A DNA stretch of 64,000 nt from Candidatus Acidulodesulfobacterium ferriphilum. Lineage in GTDB: Bacteria; SZUA-79; Acidulodesulfobacterales; Acidulodesulfobacteraceae. Of this stretch, positions 57,737 through 64,000 are shown piece by piece (position 1 is the first letter of the stretch; each line of letters opens with the position of its first letter). Location: positions 1-64,000 of the forward strand of contig SGBD01000003.1 of assembly GCA_004195035.1 (NCBI GenBank). Direction: 5' to 3'. The position numbers and the translations under genes were made by a program. Below the pieces are notes generated by a model. The model had not been told where the DNA came from and ran no database searches. It saw only the letters and a list, made by a program, of their open reading frames with translations.

Positions 57737-58798
57737 ATGAAAATTTATCCTAAAATCAATATCTTAATACCAACTTATAACCGGGCTAATTATCTGATAA
57801 ATGCTATTGAAGGCGCCTTATCTCAGGATTATGAAAATCTTGAGGTAATCGTTTTAGACGATGCCTCTTCGGATAACACTCAAGAAGTGGCTCAAAATTA
57901 TTTAAAAGACAAAAGATTCAAATTATATAAGAATACGGAAAATCTGGGCGGGTTCAGGAGTTTTAAAAAACTTGTGTATGAGTATAATAATTCTGATTGG
58001 TTTTTGTTTCAATCCGATGATGATTATTTAACGGATAATAAATATATTTCTAAATGCGTCTCTCTTTTAAATAAATATAAAGAGAAAAATGTGGTATTAA
58101 TCGGTTCTAATCAGGATCATGTTTTTGAAGATAATAGAAATATTAAAATTAATACATGTAGATTTTTTTATGAAATTAATGATGGGAGGTCAATCTTTTT
58201 AGATTTTTATAAAGCAAGCTTTCCGGGAGCTTTTTCTTTGCAGAAAACAGATGTTATTAAAAAACTAAAATGCTGGACATTTGAAGGTTTTTCTTCCGAT
58301 TCTGAAGCAATATTGATGCTATGCTTGAATGGATATGTAGGATTTTTGAATGAAACATCGGGATGTTTCAGATTTTATAATACTTCTAAAGCCTCATATA
58401 TGTCATATTTAAATTTGCCTTGCCATGAAGCTTTGAAAATTGCTATGAACAACATTCAATTTATTAAAAATCTATATAATTATGCAAAAACTGAGCAAAT
58501 TTTTCCTAATAAAATTTTAGAGAATTGGCGCGAAAAAATGATAATATGGTATTCGAGGTCCACTTTTTTTAACTTTTTGCATAATAGTAATAGCGAATCA
58601 GCAATGCTTTTCAAGAAAGAGATTATTAAAAAATATCCTTTTGTTTCTCTTCATAAAGTATCAATTATATCAATAAGCTATTATTTAACCACAAAAAACT
58701 TTTTTATCAGGAAGATAGGTTACTTGTATAAATATAAAATGCTAAATATTATGAGACTTATATTTAAAAAGGGTTATTCAGGAGATATGATTAAATAA
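57737..58798 (+). CDS. Family 2 glycosyltransferase
   Basis: A 353-residue GT2 enzyme: INILIPTYNRANYLINAIEG then ALSQDYENLEVIVLDDASSD, and FLFQSDDDYLTDNKYISKCV carrying the acidic metal site. The C-terminal half is AT-rich in codon use and less typical, with ENWREKMIIWYSRSTFFNFL before a basic tail. It lies between a GT2 gene and a SPASM-like radical SAM gene. It might come from a recent transfer within glycan loci, but this is a weak inference. Confidence 0.88.
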   Translation: MKIYPKINILIPTYNRANYLINAIEGALSQDYENLEVIVLDDASSDNTQEVAQNYLKDKRFKLYKNTENLGGFRSFKKLVYEYNNSDWFLFQSDDDYLTDNKYISKCVSLLNKYKEKNVVLIGSNQDHVFEDNRNIKINTCRFFYEINDGRSIFLDFYKASFPGAFSLQKTDVIKKLKCWTFEGFSSDSEAILMLCLNGYVGFLNETSGCFRFYNTSKASYMSYLNLPCHEALKIAMNNIQFIKNLYNYAKTEQIFPNKILENWREKMIIWYSRSTFFNFLHNSNSESAMLFKKEIIKKYPFVSLHKVSIISISYYLTTKNFFIRKIGYLYKYKMLNIMRLIFKKGYSGDMIK

Positions 58799-58871
58799 AG
58801 ATAAGAGGTGGGCATCTATCTACTAGTATCTGAAACAATCGGACAAATAATTAATACTAAAAATTTTTAAA

Positions 58872-59783
58872 ATGTCAAAAATTAAAATTCCTGATAATTA
58901 CAACTATTTAGCCTGCTTTCTGACGCATGCATGTAATTTGTCATGTCCTTATTGCATAAATCTGAATGAGAATGGTTTAACCAGAAGAATGGTTTCTAAA
59001 AGCATGCATATTTCAGGAGAAGAATGGATAAATTTTATAAACAAGCTAGAAATAAGACCTGACGGACTTCCCGTTACTCTCCAAGGCGGAGAGCCTACTC
59101 TTCATAAGGATTTTTATAAAATAGTAAACGGGATCAGAACTGACATAAAGCTTGATCTTCTTACAAATCTTATGTTCAATGTTGATGAGTTTATTGCCAA
59201 TGTGGATCCAAAAATATTTAATAGAAAAGCCAAATATGCGGCTATAAGGGCAAGTTATCATCCCAGTCAAAACAACATAGATGATTTAGTTCAAAAAATA
59301 CTTAAAATGGCAGATGCGGGATTTTATATAGGGCTTTATTCCGTCATGGTTCCTGAAAACGAGGCCCATATAAAAGAAATTCAGGAACGTTGTTTAATCC
59401 TCGGGATAGATTTCCGAGTAAAAGAATATTTAGGCTATTCTAATGGCACATGGTATGGAACTTACAGGTTCCCTGAGGCTATAACACAGCGCCATGAAAA
59501 ATACTGCGAGTGCAAAACAACTGAACTTATAATTGGACCGGATGGAAGTGTATATAGATGTCATGCCGATCTATACTCAAAAAGGAGTCCGATAGGTTCG
59601 ATTTTGAATATAAATTTTACAATAGAAAATATTTACAGGCCTTGTTATGTATTTGGGCATTGCAATCCATGCGATATTAAAGTTAAAACAAACCGCTTTC
59701 AAGAATTTGGACATTCTTCCGTTGATATTATAAATATTAAAGAACTTAATGGACAGACTCTACCAAATACCAATATGATCTAA
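58872..59783 (+). CDS. Radical SAM protein with SPASM-like C-terminus
   Basis: A 303-residue radical SAM enzyme: YLACFLTHACNLSCPYCINL (CX3CX2C), GLPVTLQGGEPTLHKDFYKI (GGEP), then LTNLMFNVDEFIANVDPKIF. The C-terminal part has further cysteines, KYCECKTTELIIGPDGSVYR then CHADLY and CYVFGHCNPCDIKV, probably ligands of an auxiliary iron-sulfur cluster. SPASM-type proteins often dehydrogenate alcohol carbons of sugars or peptides; no precursor peptide gene is seen nearby, so a sugar substrate is more likely here. Confidence 0.86.
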   Translation: MSKIKIPDNYNYLACFLTHACNLSCPYCINLNENGLTRRMVSKSMHISGEEWINFINKLEIRPDGLPVTLQGGEPTLHKDFYKIVNGIRTDIKLDLLTNLMFNVDEFIANVDPKIFNRKAKYAAIRASYHPSQNNIDDLVQKILKMADAGFYIGLYSVMVPENEAHIKEIQERCLILGIDFRVKEYLGYSNGTWYGTYRFPEAITQRHEKYCECKTTELIIGPDGSVYRCHADLYSKRSPIGSILNINFTIENIYRPCYVFGHCNPCDIKVKTNRFQEFGHSSVDIINIKELNGQTLPNTNMI

Positions 59784-59819
59784 TATTTAACCATATTTCT
59801 ATATTTTATACGTAATAAC

Positions 59820-60881
59820 ATGAATTATAATTTCGATGGTCATAAGCTTTTTTATAATTTTAAAACAACTTGCGATATTTTATTAGATAAAATCGTAAAT
59901 CCTGTTTACATAGAGTATTCTCCTGTAGGTAACTGCAACCATAGATGCATTTTCTGTGCTTATGATTACATAGGCTATAAGCATAGACAACTAAATAGAG
60001 AAACGACCGTAGCATCTATAAGGGATTTTGCAAAGATAGGTGTTAAGGCAATGCTTTTTGCCGGAGAAGGAGAACCATTGCTTCATCCGGATATTTCGGC
60101 TTTTATAACAACTGCCTTTGGGTCTGGTGTTGACACCGGAATTTATACTAATGGGGTGCTTTTTGACCAGAAAAGAATTAAAGAAATTTTTGATAAGCTT
60201 ACATTTGTGAGAATATCATTTAATGCCGGTTCGAGGGAAGTGTATAGAAAAGTGCATAAAAAAGACGATTTTGACAAAGTAATAAAAAATATTAAATTTG
60301 CGGTTGATTTTAAGCGTAAAAAGAACGTAAAGGCTGATATAGGGCTTCAATTTGTGGTTATTCCGGAAAATTTAGATTCTTTATTGAAACTTTCCGAACT
60401 TGGCAGAGAACTTGGAATTGATTACCTCGCTGTAAAGCCGTTTGTCCAACACAACAGTCAAAGAGGTTACGAATTCAGGCACAACTATTCTCTGTCTGAT
60501 ATAGAATTAGTTCTTAACGAAGCAGAAAGTTTTTCAACGGAATCTTATAAGGTTATAGCTAGAAAAGAATCTTTTAGGAAATATCATGAAAGGACATACG
60601 ATCACTGTCTTGCCCTTCCGTTATTTGGGGTTGTTTTAAGCGACGGCAATGTTTATGCCTGCGGTCCGTATCTTGGAGACGAAAGATTTCATTACGGCAA
60701 TATTGATGAAAAAAGCATAATACAAATATATCGGGGCAAGAAAAGAAATGATATAATTAAGTTTGCAAAAACAGATTTGAATTGCAGGAAGAATTGTATG
60801 CCTAACTGTCGTTTGGATGCCATTAATCGTTCGCTCTGGGAATTGAAGCATCCTACTGTAAAACATATTAACTTTATTTAA
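59820..60881 (+). CDS. Radical SAM protein with SPASM-like C-terminus
   Basis: This 353-residue enzyme reads PVYIEYSPVGNCNHRCIFCA (CX3CX2C), VKAMLFAGEGEPLLHPDISA (GEGEP), FVRISFNAGSREVYRKVHKK, LGRELGIDYLAVKPFVQHNS and, at the end, YACGPYLGDERFHYGNID then NCRKNCMPNCRLDAINRSLW with auxiliary-cluster cysteines. It is a paralogue of the partial gene at 63211, sharing the GHKL start, GEGEP, VRF/ISxxA and LGxELGxDYL blocks. It ends one base before the transketolase gene, so the two are probably coupled. Substrate unknown. Confidence 0.87.
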   Translation: MNYNFDGHKLFYNFKTTCDILLDKIVNPVYIEYSPVGNCNHRCIFCAYDYIGYKHRQLNRETTVASIRDFAKIGVKAMLFAGEGEPLLHPDISAFITTAFGSGVDTGIYTNGVLFDQKRIKEIFDKLTFVRISFNAGSREVYRKVHKKDDFDKVIKNIKFAVDFKRKKNVKADIGLQFVVIPENLDSLLKLSELGRELGIDYLAVKPFVQHNSQRGYEFRHNYSLSDIELVLNEAESFSTESYKVIARKESFRKYHERTYDHCLALPLFGVVLSDGNVYACGPYLGDERFHYGNIDEKSIIQIYRGKKRNDIIKFAKTDLNCRKNCMPNCRLDAINRSLWELKHPTVKHINFI

Positions 60882-60882
60882 A

Positions 60883-61701
60883 ATGGATAGAAGATTACTT
60901 AGTTCGGAAGATATAAGAAAAAAAACAATCCGCCTTTCCTGTGAAAGCGGAGCGGGACATCTTGCCCCTTCTCTATCCAGCATTGAGATTTTAACGGTTT
61001 TATTTAGGGATTTTATGAAATTTAAGGACTATGATCCTTTTTGGGAAGGAAGAGACAGGTTGGTTTTCAGCAAAGGTCACGGTGCTTATGCGTATTACAT
61101 AATTTTAAACGAAATTGGATTTTTACCAGATTTTGAACTTAAGGAATTTTATAAAACCTCAAGTATAAAAGGTTGCTTAGTTTCTAATCCAAATTATATG
61201 ATAGAAGCATCTACCGGTTCTTTAGGTCATGGTCTTCCGATTGCTGTCGGTATGGCCAAATCGCTTAAAATGCAGAACCTCTCAAATAAGGTTATCGCTA
61301 TAGTTGGAGATGGCGAGATGCAGGAAGGAAGTAATTTTGAAGCCTTACAGCTTGCTTACCGTTTTAAACTTGACAACTTATTGCTTATAATAGATGCAAA
61401 TGATCTTCAGGCAATGGACAGGGTTGAAAATGTCGGTCTTCCTAATGATAAGCTAAGCAAAATTCTTTCATTATTTACTGTAAAAAATTGTTTTTACGAT
61501 ATTGACGGTCATAACGAAGAACTTCTAGGAAATTGTTTTTCTAATGTTTTCTTAGGAAAAGGAAGGAAAGGATTTATAAACATTGCTTTCTGCAGAACAG
61601 TTAAAGGAAAGGGACTTGATTTTATGGAAAATGTTGCAAAATATCATTTTAGATGTCCAACTGAGGACGGGTACAAGTTAAATAATGACGCTAATAAATA
61701 A
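60883..61701 (+). CDS. Transketolase N-terminal (ThDP-binding) subunit
   Basis: A 272-residue protein corresponding to the first domain of transketolase: SCESGAGHLAPSLSSIEILT (conserved GHxxxxLS), RDRLVFSKGHGAYAYYIILN, STGSLGHGLPIAVGMAKSLK and the ThDP motif VGDGEMQEGSNFEALQLAYR then LLLIIDANDLQAMD. Split transketolases are encoded as adjacent N and C subunits, as here (17-base overlap). In a glycan locus it may move a two-carbon unit onto a sugar nucleotide, or make a ketose, rather than serve the pentose pathway. This is inference. Confidence 0.9.
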   Translation: MDRRLLSSEDIRKKTIRLSCESGAGHLAPSLSSIEILTVLFRDFMKFKDYDPFWEGRDRLVFSKGHGAYAYYIILNEIGFLPDFELKEFYKTSSIKGCLVSNPNYMIEASTGSLGHGLPIAVGMAKSLKMQNLSNKVIAIVGDGEMQEGSNFEALQLAYRFKLDNLLLIIDANDLQAMDRVENVGLPNDKLSKILSLFTVKNCFYDIDGHNEELLGNCFSNVFLGKGRKGFINIAFCRTVKGKGLDFMENVAKYHFRCPTEDGYKLNNDANK

Positions 61702-62170
61702 AACCGAATTAATGAAAAGATTTTATAATTATTTCTCTAAAGAAGAAAAAGCGGTTCTTCTGGTCGGGGATATGGGTTTTTCTGCTTTGGACGATTATTT
61801 TAAAAATCATCCTGACAGAGTATTTAATACAGGTATAACCGAACAGGCTACCATAAGTTTAGCCGCGGGCATGAGTATGACAGGTTTAAAACCTTTCATA
61901 TACTCGCAGGCACATTTTATAACTATGAGGTGTTTTGAGCAGCTAAGGTATGATTTGGACGAACATAATATGCCCGTTAAAATAATAGGGGTTGGTGCCA
62001 ATAATTATTTTGAAAAGCTTGGAAGATCGCACTGTGTGGATGAAGATGATAAGCTTGTGGTATCTGTTTTAAAAAACTTTATTATCATGGAGCCAACCGT
62101 CTATACCGTTGATAAAGATATTAAAAAATTTATTTCTTATAATAAGCCTGTTTATTTAAGATGTATTTAG
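61685..62170 (+). CDS. Transketolase pyrimidine-binding subunit, short form
   Basis: A 161-residue partner: AVLLVGDMGFSALDDYFKNH then RVFNTGITEQATISLAAGMS (catalytic Glu of the EQ motif), GLKPFIYSQAHFITMRCFEQ and KIIGVGANNYFEKLGRSHCV. It ends at KPVYLRCI, the last strand of the Pyr domain, so the third (C-terminal, regulatory) domain of ~120-150 residues that ordinary split transketolases keep is absent. The stop is clean and the next gene follows after 65 bases, so this looks like a real short form, not a frameshift. It overlaps the N subunit. Confidence 0.87.
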   Translation: MTLINKTELMKRFYNYFSKEEKAVLLVGDMGFSALDDYFKNHPDRVFNTGITEQATISLAAGMSMTGLKPFIYSQAHFITMRCFEQLRYDLDEHNMPVKIIGVGANNYFEKLGRSHCVDEDDKLVVSVLKNFIIMEPTVYTVDKDIKKFISYNKPVYLRCI

Positions 62171-62235
62171 TAATGGTTCAAATGCAATTTATTCTCTGCG
62201 GCATTAATTTATACAGAAGGATTTAAAGGACTTAT

Positions 62236-63171
62236 ATGAATAAGATACTTGTCGTAAAAATGGGTTTATCGGAAACTCTTGATAACGAAAGAGGAAAAAC
62301 AGTAAGCCTTGGAGATGTGTTAAGATGCACGGTTATTTTAGAACCTTTAAAAAAGACCTACCCAAGTTCTTCTATAGCATGGCTTGTTTCAAACGAAGCA
62401 TTTCCATTGCTTAAAGATAATTCCGATATTGATAGAATTATGGTCTGGGACGAATTTATGCCTTTTGCATTAATGCGTGAAAGGTTTGATATGGTAATAA
62501 ATCTCGAAAAAATTAACGGTGTAAGTGCTCTCGCCGATATGATGGATGCCCCAGAAAAGCTGGGTTTTAGATTTAATCCTTCAACAGGGGAATTTGATAC
62601 ATACCTGAGGTCGTTTAGAGCTAAAGAGTACATTGTGGAAAAAAATAATAATGGGAAAAGAACTATCTGGCAAGAGGTTATATTGTCTATGGTTGGCTTT
62701 GAATGGAAAAACCAAGAGTATTCTTTGGGATATAAACCAAAAACTGAAGAAAAATATACCGTAGGCTTAAATTGGAAAGTTGGAACAAAGTGGCCAACTA
62801 AAGGTGCCAGTGAATCTTGGTGGAAGAAACTCGGGTCCGCTTTAGAAAGTAAAAACATAGATTATTCCTGGCAACAGGGCATGAGTAACCTTTATGAATA
62901 TATGGATTGGATAAACAGCTGTCAGGTTCTTATCACCAACGACAGTTTAGGGTTACATCTGGCTTTGGCATTAAAAAAGAAAATCGTTGCTTTGTTCGGC
63001 GCAACAGATCCTTCCGAAGTTTTCATGTATGGAAGAGGAAAAATCGTTATTCCTAAAGCAGAATATAATTGTTTTTCTTGTTATAGCCCTGTTTGCGACC
63101 AAAAAATGAATTGCATGGAACTCATGGATATTAAAGATGTCATAAATAATGTTATCTTATTTCTCGATTAA
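62236..63171 (+). CDS. Family 9 glycosyltransferase
   Basis: This 311-residue GT9 enzyme begins MNKILVVKMGLSETLDNERG then GKTVSLGDVLRCTVILEPLK and ends with CQVLITNDSLGLHLALALKK, VALFGATDPSEVFMYGRGKI and the Cys cluster YNCFSCYSPVCDQKMNCMEL, typical of the heptosyltransferase family. It differs strongly from the GT9 at 49457-50584. It lies between the split transketolase and the last radical SAM gene, so a special sugar made by them could be its donor. Confidence 0.86.
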   Translation: MNKILVVKMGLSETLDNERGKTVSLGDVLRCTVILEPLKKTYPSSSIAWLVSNEAFPLLKDNSDIDRIMVWDEFMPFALMRERFDMVINLEKINGVSALADMMDAPEKLGFRFNPSTGEFDTYLRSFRAKEYIVEKNNNGKRTIWQEVILSMVGFEWKNQEYSLGYKPKTEEKYTVGLNWKVGTKWPTKGASESWWKKLGSALESKNIDYSWQQGMSNLYEYMDWINSCQVLITNDSLGLHLALALKKKIVALFGATDPSEVFMYGRGKIVIPKAEYNCFSCYSPVCDQKMNCMELMDIKDVINNVILFLD

Positions 63172-63210
63172 AATTGATTTTATTAAATTATATTATTGAA
63201 GGGTGATACG

Positions 63211-64000
63211 ATGTCCGATAAATACATGATGTCCGGCCATAAGCTATATTGGCACCTTGATAAAGTCCTTGGTTGGCTTAACGGGGAAAAGCAAGTTCCT
63301 TTGCATATGGATATAGGTATAGCAAAAGGTTGTGATATATCATGCGTATATTGCTATGGTGTAACGCAGGGCAGGGCTGGTAAGAATATTTATATACCAA
63401 AAGAACCGCTTGTAAACTTTATGAAAGATGCCGCAGAGGTTGGGATAAAATCAATAGCAATAACGGGGGAAGGAGAACCCACTTTAAATCCGCACTTAAC
63501 GGAAGCGCTTATAATCGGTAAAAGGGCTGGGTTAGATATAGGGTTGGCAACATGGGGTGGCAATATAAAAGAAAATGAATTGGAAGAAATCGCTTCCAGT
63601 CTAACATGGGTAAGATTTAATATAAGTGCGGCAGATAGCGTTAGTTATAAAAGAATACACAGGACAGCGGAAGAGAATTTCGATAGGGTTATCGGCAATA
63701 TTAGAAAAATGGTCAACATCAAGCATGCTAAGAATAAAAATATAACCATAGGACTTCAGATGGTTACAATGCCGCATTATGCTAATGAAGCCTTAAAACT
63801 TGCCCAACTAGGGAAAGAACTTGGCGTTGATTATCTGGAGATAAAACATTGCAGTGATACCCATGACGGCAAGTTAAATGTTCAGTTTGACGAATATGAT
63901 AAAGTATTAGATATACTTAAAAAGACTGAAGAAATAGGGGATGATGAATACAGCATAATTGTTAAATGGGATAAAATCGTTAAGAAAAAAGAAAAAAGAT
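63211..64000 (+). CDS. Radical SAM protein (partial, runs off the window)
   Basis: The ATG at 63211 follows GAAGGGTGATACG. The first ~263 residues are seen: MSDKYMMSGHKLYWHLDKVL, cluster motif AKGCDISCVYCYG with C41, C45, C48, then KSIAITGEGEPTLNPHLTEA, WVRFNISAADSVSYKRIHRT and LGKELGVDYLEIKHCSDTHD. It is a paralogue of the 59820-60881 protein. The 3' end, where SPASM-type cysteines would lie, is beyond the window. Same operon direction as all genes from 50784 on. Confidence 0.88.
   Translation, partial: MSDKYMMSGHKLYWHLDKVLGWLNGEKQVPLHMDIGIAKGCDISCVYCYGVTQGRAGKNIYIPKEPLVNFMKDAAEVGIKSIAITGEGEPTLNPHLTEALIIGKRAGLDIGLATWGGNIKENELEEIASSLTWVRFNISAADSVSYKRIHRTAEENFDRVIGNIRKMVNIKHAKNKNITIGLQMVTMPHYANEALKLAQLGKELGVDYLEIKHCSDTHDGKLNVQFDEYDKVLDILKKTEEIGDDEYSIIVKWDKIVKKKEKR

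Overview
The window is an AT-rich stretch of a Gram-negative bacterial chromosome: it has TolC-type outer-membrane channels, a type IV pilin, lytic transglycosylase, MscS, system II cytochrome c maturation and polysaccharide export genes. The gene mix (pyruvoyl arginine decarboxylase with agmatinase and spermidine synthase, ResB/CcsA, DsrE2, HrcA/CIRCE heat-shock operon) would suit a delta-proteobacterium-like anaerobe, possibly from a sulfur-cycling lineage such as Candidatus Acidulodesulfobacterales. The taxon is inference only; no rRNA or complete tRNA is present.

Region 1 (1-13.7 kb) is accessory DNA. It holds a remote NusA-like protein, then a dense run of small toxin-antitoxin, nuclease-like and defence-gene pieces: MNT/HEPN, UPF0175/DUF3368 PIN, DUF4258/DUF2283, a VapBC-like PIN pair, RelE/RHH, a SIR2 fragment, TumA/TumE and an AbrB remnant. 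Almost every unit is followed, in the sense direction, by a copy of one ~62-bp repeat that reads as a terminator (AAAGGTGTCAG leader, CTCCCG...CGGGAG hairpin, T-run). About sixteen whole or partial copies are visible. Several genes are cut at the repeat, and three reading frames run into it and gain the same C-terminal peptide. Many toxins are broken while their antitoxins are intact. Embedded in the array is a complete type IV pilin (5557-6303) and, divergent from it, a second pilin body (6787-7422) with the same constant/variable block layout. That second copy lacks the leader and N-terminal helix, which resembles an expressed locus paired with a silent cassette.

Region 2 (13.7-46 kb) is mostly housekeeping. 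A minus-strand run carries a HIT protein, spermidine synthase, agmatinase, pyruvoyl arginine decarboxylase, a flippase-like membrane protein and two glycosyltransferases. Then come DUF1015, CcsA and ResB; a CIRCE-controlled hrcA-grpE-dnaK-dnaJ run; rmuC; an efflux operon (TolC, EmrA-like) whose promoter spacer is a perfect palindrome; a small cytochrome c; MscS; ispG; proS; a HAD protein; FmdB; a second TolC; ArsR with DsrE2; a transglycosylase; a metal-permease-like protein; and two nitroreductases. Intergenic gaps hold a second repeat family: REP-like GGATTCCCGC...GCGGGAATGAC pairs enclosed by longer outer inverted repeats of three interchangeable types.

Region 3 (46-49.4 kb) is a second small accessory patch: an 18-residue lysine-rich microprotein, a truncated antitoxin, VapBC, an AAA-ATPase C-terminal remnant with a 19-bp perfect inverted repeat, an intact AAA/DUF4143 ATPase, and a decayed glycosyltransferase.

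Region 4 (49.4-64 kb, continuing past the window) is a surface-glycan locus. It contains two GT9 enzymes, four GT2 enzymes and a Wzx-type flippase interleaved with five radical SAM proteins (two with a B12-binding-like N-terminus) and a split, unusually short transketolase. The mix suggests synthesis of an unusual, perhaps branched or carbon-modified, sugar; the product cannot be named from sequence.
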